This document shows, piece after piece, positions 1-8,221 of a stretch of 64,000 nt of DNA (its first letter is position 1; each line of letters opens with the position of its first letter). The position numbers and the translations under genes are program-made. The stretch is from assembly GCF_030687835.1 (NCBI RefSeq), contig NZ_CP117449.1:4402001-4466000 (forward strand), written 5' to 3'. Below the pieces are notes generated by a model. It was given only the letters and a program-made list of their open reading frames with translations, had not been told where the DNA came from and did not search any database. This DNA is from Pseudomonas hefeiensis (GTDB lineage: Bacteria; Pseudomonadota; Gammaproteobacteria; Pseudomonadales; Pseudomonadaceae).

Positions 1-1482
1 ACAGCGGTACGGGACGCCCTGCAAGCCTGTCCATTCGTGGTGCTGCAAGAGGCCTTCCGGACCACCGAAACCGCCGCGTTTGCCGATCTGCTGCTGCCAG
101 CGGCCAGTTGGGGCGAGAAAGAAGGTTCAGTGACCAACTCCGAACGGCGTATTTCCCACGTCCGCCGGGCGATTGCCGCACCGGGTGAGGCACGGCCGGA
201 CTGGGCGATTACCGTGGATTTCGCCCAACGCCTGGAGAAACGCCTGCGCCCGGGCAGGCCCAGTCTGTTCGCCTTTGAAACCTCAGCCCAGTTGTTCGAT
301 GAATACAAGCAACTGACCCGTGGCCGCGACCTGGACTTGTCCGGTATCAGCCACGCCCTGATCGATCAACTCGGTCCTCAGCAATGGCCCTTCCCGGAAG
401 GCGCCAGCAGCGGAACGCCGCGCCTGTATCTGGACGGGATTTTTCCTACCGACAATGGCCGCGCGCGGTTCGTCGCAGAGCCGTATCGCGCCGCCAAAGA
501 GCTGCGCGATGCCCGCTACCCGCTGACCCTCAACACCGGTCGACTGCGGGACCAATGGCATGGCATGAGCCGTACCGGCACCGCAGCGCAATTATTCGGC
601 CATGTGAACGAGGCCGTGCTCAGCCTGCACCCCGACGAACTGCATCGCCATCGCCTGCAAGCCGGTGACCTGGTCAGCCTCAAGAGCCGTCGTGGCACCA
701 TCATCGTGGCGGTGGACAGTGACGACAGCGTGCGCCCCGGCCAGGCGTTCCTGCCCATGCACTGGGGCGACCGCTTTCTCAAGGGTGGGGTCAATACCCT
801 GACTCAACCGGCCTTCGACCCCTTGTCAAAACAGCCGGAGCTCAAACACAGCGGCGTGCGCCTGGAGCCGGTGAATCTGCCCTGGCAGCTTTTCGCCCTG
901 GTCGAAGGCAATGTTCAACAGCATCTGGAGACTTTGCGCCCACTGTGTGAGGCGTTTTCCTACGTCAGCCTGAGCCTGACCGGGCGCGAACGTCCCGCGT
1001 TGCTGATTCGCGCAGCCAGCGCCGTCGCCCCCGAGCCACAGTTGCTACAAGCGATCGACGAGCAATTGGGGCTCATCGAAGGACCCGTGCTGGCCTATGA
1101 CGATCCGCGTCGCTCCATCGGTAAACGGGTGCGGATCGAAAACGGCCGCATCACCGCGATTCGCCTGGCCGGTGAAACCCTCGCCCGGCACTGGCTGCAA
1201 AACCTCTGGCTCGAAGGCCGTGCCGATGAGCAGTTGCGGCGCTGGCTGCTGGCACCTTTAAGCGCTCCACCAGGCAATGTCGGCGCCTCGGTCGGCGGGA
1301 GCAAAACGCTGTGCAACTGCATGAACGTCAGCCAGCGTGCGATCTGCGCGGGCATTGAACGTGGCCTGGATTTGCAGGGGCTGAAACAGGAACTGGGCTG
1401 CGGCACGCAATGCGGCTCCTGTGTACCGGAAATCAAACGCCTACTGGTTGCCACCGCGCAACCGGTGGCCGCTGTCTCGTGA
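1..1482 (+). CDS. nasA: Assimilatory nitrate reductase catalytic subunit, C-terminal part (5' truncated by window edge)
   Basis: Reduces nitrate to nitrite in the cytoplasm for nitrogen assimilation, using Mo-bis-MGD. The frame is open from base 1, so the start lies outside the window; about 493 residues are visible. The first part looks like the end of the molybdopterin oxidoreductase fold and is followed by a molydopterin-dinucleotide-binding domain (NTGRLRDQWHGMSRTG, then LPMHWGDRF). The last ~60 residues are a BFD-like [2Fe-2S] domain with CNCMNVS and CGTQCGSC cysteine pairs, typical of NasA-type enzymes and absent from the respiratory NarG. cobA starts 11 bp downstream, giving a transcriptional unit that also supplies sirohaem for nitrite reductase. 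The family assignment is firm; the exact electron donor cannot be read here. Confidence 0.93.
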   Translation, partial: TAVRDALQACPFVVLQEAFRTTETAAFADLLLPAASWGEKEGSVTNSERRISHVRRAIAAPGEARPDWAITVDFAQRLEKRLRPGRPSLFAFETSAQLFDEYKQLTRGRDLDLSGISHALIDQLGPQQWPFPEGASSGTPRLYLDGIFPTDNGRARFVAEPYRAAKELRDARYPLTLNTGRLRDQWHGMSRTGTAAQLFGHVNEAVLSLHPDELHRHRLQAGDLVSLKSRRGTIIVAVDSDDSVRPGQAFLPMHWGDRFLKGGVNTLTQPAFDPLSKQPELKHSGVRLEPVNLPWQLFALVEGNVQQHLETLRPLCEAFSYVSLSLTGRERPALLIRAASAVAPEPQLLQAIDEQLGLIEGPVLAYDDPRRSIGKRVRIENGRITAIRLAGETLARHWLQNLWLEGRADEQLRRWLLAPLSAPPGNVGASVGGSKTLCNCMNVSQRAICAGIERGLDLQGLKQELGCGTQCGSCVPEIKRLLVATAQPVAAVS

Positions 1483-1492
1483 AGAAAACACT

Positions 1493-2311
1493 ATGAACGC
1501 AAAAGTCTGGCTGGTGGGTGCAGGTCCTGGCGACCCTGAATTGCTGACCCTCAAAGCCGTGCGCGCCTTGGGCGAAGCCGACGTGGTGTTGATCGACGAT
1601 CTGGTCAACGATGCGGTGCTGGAGCACTGCCCCGGCGCGCGGATCATTGCCGTGGGCAAGCGCGGCGGGTGCCGCTCCACGCCACAGGCCTTTATCCATC
1701 GGCTGATGCTGCGTTATGCCCGTCAGGGCAAGTGCGTGGTACGCCTCAAGGGCGGCGACCCGTGCATCTTCGGCCGGGGCGGCGAAGAGGCGCAGTGGCT
1801 GCGCGAGCGCGGCGTCGAAGTGGAGCTGGTCAATGGCATTACGGCCGGTCTTGCGGGGGCCACCCAATGTGATATTCCGCTGACGCTGCGCGGGATTGCC
1901 CGTGGCGTGACGCTGGTCACCGCCCACACCCAGGACGGCAGCAGCCTGAACTGGAAAGCCTTGGCCCAAAGCGGCACGACCCTGGTGGTGTATATGGGCG
2001 TGGCGAAACTCAGCGAGATCCGCGAGCAACTGCTGGCCGGTGGCCTGGCGGCAGACACACCAGTGGCCATGATCGAAAACGCCTCCCTGCCCCATCAGCG
2101 TGACTGTCGCAGCGACCTGGCCTCGATGGAAGCCGACGCAAACGCGTTCCAACTCAAGAGCCCGGCGATCCTGGTGATTGGTGCGGTGGCCAAAGCTGCC
2201 GAACCTGTGGGAGCAAAGCTTGCTCGCGATGAGGTAGAGTCAGCAACATTCATATGGGCTGGCACACCGCTATCGCGAGCAAGCTTTGCTCCCACAGGCT
2301 CAGTGTTTTAA
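1493..2311 (+). CDS. cobA: Uroporphyrinogen-III C-methyltransferase (SUMT)
   Basis: Transfers two methyl groups from S-adenosylmethionine to uroporphyrinogen III, giving precorrin-2, the precursor of sirohaem and cobalamin. The SUMT signatures are clear: VGAGPGDPELLTLKA at the N-terminus and GDPCIFGRGGEEAQWL near residue 85. The ATG at 1493 is chosen over an upstream in-frame start at 1421 because that one lies inside nasA. It follows nasA by 11 bp, so the two are probably co-transcribed to provide nitrate reductase and the sirohaem needed by nitrite reductase. The last ~35 codons run through a REP palindrome (2204-2298), so the C-terminal tail from about AEPVGAKLARDE on is repeat-encoded and probably dispensable. 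Family members end near the preceding ILVIGAVAKA. Confidence 0.93.
   Translation: MNAKVWLVGAGPGDPELLTLKAVRALGEADVVLIDDLVNDAVLEHCPGARIIAVGKRGGCRSTPQAFIHRLMLRYARQGKCVVRLKGGDPCIFGRGGEEAQWLRERGVEVELVNGITAGLAGATQCDIPLTLRGIARGVTLVTAHTQDGSSLNWKALAQSGTTLVVYMGVAKLSEIREQLLAGGLAADTPVAMIENASLPHQRDCRSDLASMEADANAFQLKSPAILVIGAVAKAAEPVGAKLARDEVESATFIWAGTPLSRASFAPTGSVF
2204..2298. repeat. REP pair (BIME), AAAGCTT subfamily, overlapping the cobA 3' end
   Basis: Two arms, GTGGGAGCAAAGCTTGCTC (from 2207) and its reverse complement ending near 2295, flank a ~40-bp centre. It lies between the convergent cobA and oprF genes and probably stabilises or terminates transcripts. It is the same subfamily as the copies at 42.4-43.6 kb. 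Confidence 0.9.
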
Positions 2312-2360
2312 CTCACCCCACTGTGGCAGACCCACGGCTTTTTTTATAAATCGCAGGCAA

Positions 2361-2390
2361 AGAAAAGCCCGGCCTAAGCCGGGCTTTTCT
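2361..2390 (-). terminator. Rho-independent terminator of oprF
   Basis: Perfect stem AGAAAAGCCCGGC / GCCGGGCTTTTCT with a short loop, 15 bp beyond the oprF stop codon. On the minus strand it ends in a T-rich run. Its symmetry would also stop cobA transcripts coming from the other side. Confidence 0.85.
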
Positions 2391-2405
2391 AAAGCTGTGG
2401 GCTAA

Positions 2406-3440
2406 TTACTTAGCTTCGGCTTCAACTTCTGCTTCTACGCGACGGTTTACAGCGCGGCCAGCGTCAGTAGCGTTGTCGGCAACTGGGCGGGATTCGCCGT
2501 AGCCAACAGACTGAACGCGGGACGATTCAACACCGTACTGGTTGGTCAGAACGTCTTTAACGGCGTTTGCACGACGCTCGGACAGTTTCTGGTTGTAAGC
2601 GTCAGGACCGACGGAGTCAGTGTGACCTTCAACAGTGGTGCTGGTGGATGGATACTGATTCATGAAATCAGCCAGGTTCTTGATGTCGCCGTAGCTGTTT
2701 TCTTTAACGACCGACTTGTCGAAGTCGAACTTGACGTCCAGCTCAACACGTACGACTTCAGCAACAGCTGGGCAGCCATCAGCGTCAACAGTTACGTTGG
2801 CTGGGGTGTCAGGGCACTTGTCGACGTTGTCGCACACGCCATCGTTGTCGCTGTCGGAGCAGACTTCAGCCGGAGCTGGAACTGGAGCAGCAGCAGGCTT
2901 GGAGCCGCCACCGAAGTTCACACCGATACCGACGCTTGGAGCCCACTCGGTGTCGCCCTGGTCGATGTTGTACTGAGCTTCAACGCCGGCACGGGCGTAG
3001 AAGTTGTCGGTGAAGTACAGCTTGGCACCGCCGCCAACGTTGGCGAAGGTGGAGCCATTGCGACCGCTACGGCCGTTCTGACCGATGCTCTGATCAGAGA
3101 AACCAGCCGATACGTATGGACGCAGCATGTCGCCTGGGTTGTTGAAGTGGTACAGAGCGTCCAGAGCGGTGTTGGAGCCCTTGATGTTACGGCCGTCGTC
3201 GGAACGTGCGTTGTGCACTTCGTCGTAGGCCAGACGCAGCTCAACGTCGTCGGTCAGGAAGTAGCCGATCGAACCGCCGAACAGGTTGCCGTTGTTCTTG
3301 AAGTTACGAGCGCTGTCGAATTGTTCTTTCTTCGCGAAGCCTTCGATTTCAACTGCGCCTTGGCCTTGTGCCAGAGCGCCGAACGAAGTGGCAGCAATCA
3401 AAGAACCAATGGCAAAGCCCAAGGTGTTTTTCAGTTTCAT
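2406..3440 (-). CDS. oprF: Major outer-membrane porin OprF (OmpA family)
   Basis: Major non-specific porin that also ties the outer membrane to peptidoglycan. 344 residues: signal peptide MKLKNTLGFAIGSLIAATSF ending about ALA-Q (residue 24), N-terminal eight-stranded barrel (about 25-185), a Pro/Ala linker (SKPAAAPVPAPAEV), a cysteine-bearing thrombospondin-3-like acidic loop (SDSDNDGVCDNVDKCPDTP) with four Cys, and a C-terminal OmpA peptidoglycan-binding domain (EGHTDSVG, LSERRANAVK, RAVNRR). Length and architecture match Pseudomonas OprF. sigX lies 107 bp upstream in the same orientation, and in P. aeruginosa SigX drives part of oprF transcription. The intergenic stretch contains two short imperfect hairpins, but no promoter I can assign with confidence. 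Confidence 0.98.
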   Translation of the reverse strand: MKLKNTLGFAIGSLIAATSFGALAQGQGAVEIEGFAKKEQFDSARNFKNNGNLFGGSIGYFLTDDVELRLAYDEVHNARSDDGRNIKGSNTALDALYHFNNPGDMLRPYVSAGFSDQSIGQNGRSGRNGSTFANVGGGAKLYFTDNFYARAGVEAQYNIDQGDTEWAPSVGIGVNFGGGSKPAAAPVPAPAEVCSDSDNDGVCDNVDKCPDTPANVTVDADGCPAVAEVVRVELDVKFDFDKSVVKENSYGDIKNLADFMNQYPSTSTTVEGHTDSVGPDAYNQKLSERRANAVKDVLTNQYGVESSRVQSVGYGESRPVADNATDAGRAVNRRVEAEVEAEAK

Positions 3441-3547
3441 CCGTTAAATCCCCATCTGGTGATTGTAAAGCAGTCCCGCAAACCGGGGGACAACTCGGCG
3501 ACAAGTCTATCAGAACTTGCCTACACGTAAGAGATATTTGCGCCGAA

Positions 3548-4138
3548 CTAAGTTTCAGCAATACCCGCAAATTTCTCACGCAATTTATCAAGAGCGCGCT
3601 TGTAACGCATTTTTGTCGCGCTCAACCCCATGTGCATTATGTCTGCGATCTCTTGGAATTCCAGCTCTGCGACAAATCGTAGCACCAGAATCTCCCGGTC
3701 GATCGGGTTCACATGGACAAGCCAGCGATCAAGCCCGCCTTTCTCCTCCGGTTTGGGCGCCTTTTCTTCAGAGGCTTCCTCCAGAGGGTCCAGGCTTAAA
3801 GCGTCCATCAAGCGACGCTTTCGCCGTTCCTTACGGTACTGCGTGATGCATTCGTTGTACGTGATGCTATATAGCCATGTCTTGAACTTCGATTTCCCCT
3901 CGAAGTTCTTCAGGCCATACAGCACCTTCAACATCACCTCCTGACAGACATCGTCAGCATCACGATCGTTCCCCAGATAACGTGCACAAACGTTAAATAA
4001 TGTTCTCTGGTAACGGCGCATCAATTCTTCGTAAGCACGCGTTACGTGAAAAAGTTCCGTATGCGCGCGCGCGACCAACTCCTCATCGGAGAGATCACGG
4101 GGGTCGTAGCGCGTGGATAGCGATTGGGGTTTGTTCAA
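3548..4138 (-). CDS. sigX: ECF sigma factor SigX
   Basis: Extracytoplasmic-function sigma-70 factor of 196 residues. Region 2 is recognisable from FNVCARYLGNDRDADDVCQE and FKTWLYSITYNECITQYRK, and region 4 from PIDREILVLRFVAELEFQEIA (cut here for length) through LSATKMRYKRALDKL. In P. aeruginosa and P. fluorescens SigX responds to envelope and osmotic stress and controls oprF, cmaX-crfX-cmpX and fatty-acid genes. The neighbours here (oprF downstream; crfX, cmpX and cmaX upstream) are exactly that set. There is no anti-sigma gene next to it, consistent with proposals that CmpX and CfrX modulate it. Confidence 0.96.
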   Translation of the reverse strand: MNKPQSLSTRYDPRDLSDEELVARAHTELFHVTRAYEELMRRYQRTLFNVCARYLGNDRDADDVCQEVMLKVLYGLKNFEGKSKFKTWLYSITYNECITQYRKERRKRRLMDALSLDPLEEASEEKAPKPEEKGGLDRWLVHVNPIDREILVLRFVAELEFQEIADIMHMGLSATKMRYKRALDKLREKFAGIAET

Positions 4139-4170
4139 AACAAGTCGGGCCGACAGTCTAGGTCAATGTG

Positions 4171-4204
4171 CGCCGCAGCCTGCGTTAACAGGCATTTTGC
4201 GGCG
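4171..4204. other. Inverted repeat between cmpX and sigX
   Basis: Outer arms CGCCGCA / TGCGGCG and inner arms GCCTG / CAGGC fold into a 12-bp interrupted stem just upstream of sigX (start codon at 4138) and after the cmpX stop. There is no T-run, so it is more likely an attenuator, processing site or operator than a simple terminator. Function is unknown. Confidence 0.5.
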
Positions 4205-4229
4205 GCATACATTAGCAGGGTTTGCCGGG

Positions 4230-5054
4230 TTAGCGGCTACTCACATGCTGTTCCAGCAGGATCCGATTGGAGAGCGATACCAGTTCGCCCTCCTCGGTCA
4301 GCAATGTGGTCTTCACCGTGCCGATCTCCTCGATCTGGCCTTCGACCTCGCCAACACGCACTTGTTGCCCAACCTCATACAATTCACGCACATAGATTCC
4401 CGCAAGAATCTGGCCGGCAATTTCCCGGCTTCCCAACCCCATTGCCAGCGCAACCGCCAGACCAACGGTAATCAATACGATGACGATCACGTGGTTGAGC
4501 AGGTCAGTCTTGACCTCCAACTGGCTGATCGCGACCGAAATACTGATGATGATCACCAGGCCTTGGGCAATGCGCCCCAAGCCTTGGGCGTAGTCGAGCC
4601 CGACGCCTTCGGCCGCGCCACGCACCAGCCCGTTGGCCAGTTGCGCCAGCAGAACGCCCACCAGCAATACCAGCGCGGCACCGAAAACCTTCGGCAAATA
4701 CAGCGCAAGCATATCGAGCGTAGCTGAAACTCGCTCAAGGCCAAGGGATTCAGCCGCGGAAACCAGGAAAATCAGCAGAACGAACCAGTAGACGATCTTG
4801 CCGACCAAGGTCGAGATCGGTACCTGAATGCCACCGCGCGACAGCAACTTGGTCAGGCCGGTGCCGCCCATCAGGCGGTCGAGCCCCAATTTTGCGAGCA
4901 GTTTTGAAAGCAGGGTGTCCAGCAACTTGGCCACCACGAACCCCAATAACAGCACCACCAGCGCGCCGAAGAGGTTCGGGATGAAATTAGCCACCTTGGT
5001 CCACAACGCGGTCATTGCCGTGACGAGGCTCTGGGTCCAGAGATCAAGTTCCAT
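4230..5054 (-). CDS. cmpX: MscS-type mechanosensitive channel family protein CmpX
   Basis: Cytoplasmic-membrane protein of 274 residues. It has five or so hydrophobic segments (for example NLFGALVVLLLGFVVAKLL, IVYWFVLLIFLVSAA, VFGAALVLLVGVLLAQLA) followed by a short MscS-like soluble part (LGSREIAGQILAGIYVREL, VGQQVRVGEVEGQI). The ATG at 5054 is preferred to a TTG two codons upstream; it lies 2 bp after the crfX stop. In P. aeruginosa CmpX affects SigX activity and membrane homeostasis. Family and synteny are firm; actual channel gating is inferred from the fold. Confidence 0.92.
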   Translation of the reverse strand: MELDLWTQSLVTAMTALWTKVANFIPNLFGALVVLLLGFVVAKLLDTLLSKLLAKLGLDRLMGGTGLTKLLSRGGIQVPISTLVGKIVYWFVLLIFLVSAAESLGLERVSATLDMLALYLPKVFGAALVLLVGVLLAQLANGLVRGAAEGVGLDYAQGLGRIAQGLVIIISISVAISQLEVKTDLLNHVIVIVLITVGLAVALAMGLGSREIAGQILAGIYVRELYEVGQQVRVGEVEGQIEEIGTVKTTLLTEEGELVSLSNRILLEQHVSSR

Positions 5055-5056
5055 AT

Positions 5057-5302
5057 TCAATCAGCCTTATCAGCGGTGCGAGTAACAGATTTACGACGGG
5101 AAACCGGCGAAACGTGGGCGGACCCGTTATTCAGGGCGATCATCAGCGCGGGCAACCAGCGGCCCAGCAGGCTGAACAGATCGCCGGCGCCAACCTGGCG
5201 ATTGGCGGTTTTCAGTACACGTCCCAGGCATGCATCGTCGTCCCGGCTGGACGGCGAAGCCTTGAGCATGTCGCGCAAAGACTGTTCAAACGGATCGTGC
5301 AT
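5057..5302 (-). CDS. crfX: Small protein CrfX/CfrX of the sigX locus
   Basis: 81 residues, hydrophilic, with an N-terminal MHDPFEQSLRDMLKASPSS segment and a basic C-terminus (VSRRKSVTRTADKAD). The ATG at 5302 is chosen over a GTG at 5308 because a GAGAGG ribosome-binding site sits 5 bp ahead of it. It lies between cmaX and cmpX in the same order as in P. aeruginosa PA1773-PA1776. I recognise it by position and length rather than by a known domain; a role in SigX signalling is reported for the locus. Confidence 0.82.
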   Translation of the reverse strand: MHDPFEQSLRDMLKASPSSRDDDACLGRVLKTANRQVGAGDLFSLLGRWLPALMIALNNGSAHVSPVSRRKSVTRTADKAD

Positions 5303-5365
5303 ACGCACCTCTCGTGATGTCTGTGAAAGACGCGATCAAATTTCGGCGGGTCACATGGCGCTCCG

Positions 5366-6361
5366 TCAAACCCAGCGCAAACGGCGGAATAACCACCACT
5401 GACCCAGGGCCACGCCGACCATCAACAGGCATGCAACCAGGAAGCCATAAGGGCTTTCGGAGAACGGAATGCCGCCGACATTGATGCCCAAAAGACCGGT
5501 GAGAAAACTCATCGGCAGGAAAATCCCGGTGATGATGCCAAAGCGGTACATGGTGCGATTCATGCGCACAGACAGACGCCGGTCCTCGGCCTCCAGCACA
5601 AGCCCCACGCGCTCTCGAGTCAATTCCAGCTCTTCGAGGTAGCGGGTCAGGCTGTTGTTCAATTCGTTCCAGTAGTCGCCATCATCTTCGACAAACCACG
5701 GCAGTTTGAGCCGGGTCATCTGGCCGAAAATATCCCGCTGTGGTGCCAGGAACCGCTTCAGCCCGGCCGCCCTTCTACGAATGTGCAAAATGGCATCATG
5801 CTCGGGGGTATACCGTTCGTCGGTATCGATTTTTTCTTCTTCGCCATCGACGATTTCCGAGAGCTGGGTGACCAGATCCTGCACCTTGTTGGTCAGGTAC
5901 TGCGCCATATAAAGGATGAGTTCCGACGCGGTCCTTGGCCCCTTGCCCTCGGCCAGTTGCGTCAATAGTTCATCGGTGGCGCGCAACGGACGCAGGCGCA
6001 GGGAGATGACTCGCTGGGCGGACGCGAAGATCCGCACCGACACCATGTCCTCAGGTTCAGCGCCCGGGTTGAGATTGATGCCGCGCAGAAACAGCAGCAA
6101 CTCGGCGTTGGGCAACGGCAACAGGCGCGGCCGGGTGTTCTCCTCCAGCAGCAGGTCGCAGTTGAATTCGCTCAGACCACTGGACTTGCGTAGCCAGGTG
6201 TGGGTTTGCGGGTGACTGCGATCCCAGTGCAGCCACAGGCTTTCGTGGGCCTGTAGCTGCAAATCGTCGAGTTCTGTCCGGGCTATCGAACGCGCGCCAC
6301 CAATACCGTCCAGCACCAGGGCATGCACCAGCCCCCATTGCGCGTTTTCTTCCTCGAACAT
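5366..6361 (-). CDS. cmaX: CorA-like divalent cation transporter CmaX/ZntB-type
   Basis: 331 residues with a large cytoplasmic domain and two C-terminal membrane helices (FGIITGIFLPMSFLTGLLGI and YGFLVACLLMVGVALGQWWL). The helix-1 end carries GINVGGIPF in place of the CorA GMN signature, as in the ZntB branch, so the ion may be zinc rather than magnesium. It heads the cmaX-crfX-cmpX group, which is linked to SigX. An ATG two codons upstream (6367) is an alternative start; MFEEENAQWG fits the SD spacing better. Confidence 0.88.
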   Translation of the reverse strand: MFEEENAQWGLVHALVLDGIGGARSIARTELDDLQLQAHESLWLHWDRSHPQTHTWLRKSSGLSEFNCDLLLEENTRPRLLPLPNAELLLFLRGINLNPGAEPEDMVSVRIFASAQRVISLRLRPLRATDELLTQLAEGKGPRTASELILYMAQYLTNKVQDLVTQLSEIVDGEEEKIDTDERYTPEHDAILHIRRRAAGLKRFLAPQRDIFGQMTRLKLPWFVEDDGDYWNELNNSLTRYLEELELTRERVGLVLEAEDRRLSVRMNRTMYRFGIITGIFLPMSFLTGLLGINVGGIPFSESPYGFLVACLLMVGVALGQWWLFRRLRWV

Positions 6362-6386
6362 CCTCATCCCTTATGGCATTGACGCT

Positions 6387-6878
6387 TCATTCAGGCATTT
6401 TCAGCGGGCTTGGCGAAACAATCACACCGTTGTTGTCCGCATAGACATACTCGCCTGGACGAAACGTCACGCCGGCGAAGGTCACCGCGACATTGAGATC
6501 GCCGATGCCACGCTTGTCGGTTTTCATTGGATGGCTGGCCAGGGCCTGGACACCGAGGTCTGTCTGGGCGATGACGTCGACGTCGCGGATGCAGCCGTAA
6601 ATCACCAACCCTTCCCAACCGTTTTTCGCGGCTTTCTCGGCCAGCATGTCACCCAGCAATGCCCGGCGCAGCGAGCCGCCGCCATCGACCACCAACACTT
6701 TGCCGTTTCCCTTGAGTTCCACCTGCTCCTTGACCAGGGAGTTGTCCTCGAAGCACTTGATGGTCACGATTTCGCCACCGAAGGAATCGCGGCCGCCAAA
6801 ATTGCTGAACATCGGCTCCAACACTTGCACCAACTCCGGGTAGGCGTCGCACAGGTCGGGCGTGAGGTAATGGTTCAT
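6387..6878 (-). CDS. rraA: RraA family protein (regulator of RNase E activity A / HMG aldolase fold)
   Basis: 163 residues, the full length of RraA. Signature stretches: [40 protein letters not shown] and the GxxxxD-type loop. In E. coli RraA binds RNase E and inhibits it; many homologues are 4-hydroxy-4-methyl-2-oxoglutarate aldolases, so the biochemical role cannot be decided from sequence. AGGAG lies 8 bp before the ATG. It sits 25 bp upstream of cmaX, facing the same way, as in P. aeruginosa PA1772. Confidence 0.9.
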   Translation of the reverse strand: MNHYLTPDLCDAYPELVQVLEPMFSNFGGRDSFGGEIVTIKCFEDNSLVKEQVELKGNGKVLVVDGGGSLRRALLGDMLAEKAAKNGWEGLVIYGCIRDVDVIAQTDLGVQALASHPMKTDKRGIGDLNVAVTFAGVTFRPGEYVYADNNGVIVSPSPLKMPE

Positions 6879-7005
6879 TGAACAACTCCTGTAAAGGCTG
6901 GAACGTCAGGCTGAGTGAGCAACCGTTTGTGACCGGAACCGCGTATCGCGTCATATCTTAGCCGCAAGCCGAGAAGAGCGAAATGCCCTTGTCAGAGCCT
7001 TCGCT

Positions 7006-7995
7006 TCAAACCGCCTCGGCCAGCCGGGATGGATCTGCCAGCAACGGTTCGTGCTGATCCGCCAGCCAGCGCGCCACCAGCGGCCAGACCTCAGCGTGGG
7101 CCGCTTTGCTGACCAGCATCTCGACATGGCCGAAATTGTCGTTGAAGCCCTGCTCCCGGCCCAGGCAGACAAACTGCTTGTGCTCGGAGCCAATCTGTTC
7201 AAAGAGTTTGCGGCAAGCCCAGGTTGGGTCCTGCTGATCGCCGGCCGCGCTCACCGCCAGCACCGGCACCCGCACATCGGCCAGCCCCGCCCACCAGTTC
7301 TTCTCGGCATCACCGAAACGCCCGAACAAGCCATACCAGCGCATGCTCTCCAGGGCTAGGCCGATAGGCTCGTCCTCCGGGCCGCGCTTGAGCCGTGAAC
7401 CGGACAATTGGGCAAAACGCTTGAGGATGAAACGCCCGCTCCATTCCACCGGCGGGATTTTCAGCGGCCAGTAGGTGCGGCTGACCTGGGTGCCAAAAAA
7501 TGCCGCCGAAGCCACAGCCGGTTCGCCCAGGTAGTGGCCGCCCAACGCCGCCGCCAGGGTGATGCCACCCAGGGAGTGACCGATCCAGTGTGGCACCTGC
7601 CCGCTTTGCTCACGCACGAAGGCGCCAATGGCCGGCAGGTCGTAACGAGCGTAATCGGCGACGCGGTTCTTGCGGTAGTCATGATTGCGCTGGGACAGGC
7701 CATGGCCACGCATCTCGGGAATCCACACGTCAAAGCCCAGCCGCGCAAGATAGGCCCCCAGGCCCAAGCCCTTGGGCGAATACCAGAAGCGCCGGTTGGA
7801 AAAACTGCCGTGCAGCAGGATCACGGGAATGCCGCGAACCTCGCTGCCGTCGGCCAAACCCAATCGGGTGATGGCCAGTTCAACGCTGTAGTCCGGACTG
7901 TTGCCGGGCTTCAGACGATAGACGTCTTCGCTCAGATCACCACGCCGCTCGGCGCTGATCAGGGCGACAGGAAAAAGCTTGCTGCTGCTTTGCAT
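7006..7995 (-). CDS. Alpha/beta hydrolase (PA1771-like esterase)
   Basis: 329 residues. An oxyanion-hole region (VILLHGSFSNRRFW), the nucleophile elbow GHSLGG (IGHSLGGITLAAALGGH), a late acidic region and a C-terminal His (DNFGHVEML) form a standard alpha/beta hydrolase triad. The ATG at 7995 is used rather than one at 8079, because the extra N-terminal codons run through the ppsA terminator stem. Substrate is unknown; the synteny partner in P. aeruginosa is PA1771 (EstX). No signal peptide is seen, so it is probably cytoplasmic. Confidence 0.85.
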   Translation of the reverse strand: MQSSSKLFPVALISAERRGDLSEDVYRLKPGNSPDYSVELAITRLGLADGSEVRGIPVILLHGSFSNRRFWYSPKGLGLGAYLARLGFDVWIPEMRGHGLSQRNHDYRKNRVADYARYDLPAIGAFVREQSGQVPHWIGHSLGGITLAAALGGHYLGEPAVASAAFFGTQVSRTYWPLKIPPVEWSGRFILKRFAQLSGSRLKRGPEDEPIGLALESMRWYGLFGRFGDAEKNWWAGLADVRVPVLAVSAAGDQQDPTWACRKLFEQIGSEHKQFVCLGREQGFNDNFGHVEMLVSKAAHAEVWPLVARWLADQHEPLLADPSRLAEAV

Positions 7996-8008
7996 AATGC
8001 TCTTGCAC

Positions 8009-8040
8009 AAAAAAGGGCGGCATCCGCCTGGAGCCCGCCC
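8009..8040 (-). terminator. Rho-independent terminator downstream of ppsA
   Basis: On the minus strand a GGGCGG...CCGCCC stem is followed by TTTTTTG. It lies beyond the ppsA stop and a REP pair, and just before the hydrolase start at 7995, so it separates the two co-directional genes. Confidence 0.75.
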
Positions 8041-8080
8041 TACTTCAATCAAAAGGGGCCTATGGGTCAAGCCGCACAAC

Positions 8081-8172
8081 CAGTGGGAGCGGGCTTGCTC
8101 GCGAAGACGGTGGAACAGTCAACATTGATGTTGTCTGACACACCGCTTTCGCGAGCAAGCCCGCTCCCACAA
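8081..8172. repeat. REP pair, CGGGCTT subfamily
   Basis: Inverted arms GTGGGAGCGGGCTTGCTCGC and its complement around a ~50-bp centre, in the gap between ppsA and the hydrolase. The same subfamily occurs at 11.6 and 19.8 kb. Confidence 0.9.
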
Positions 8173-8221
8173 GGGTTGCGCTTAACCGACTGACATCAGC
8201 CGGTTAGGCCCCTTCACTCGA

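Noticed and set aside
2622..3530. 302-residue plus-strand frame
   Set aside because: Antisense to oprF; shadow frame.
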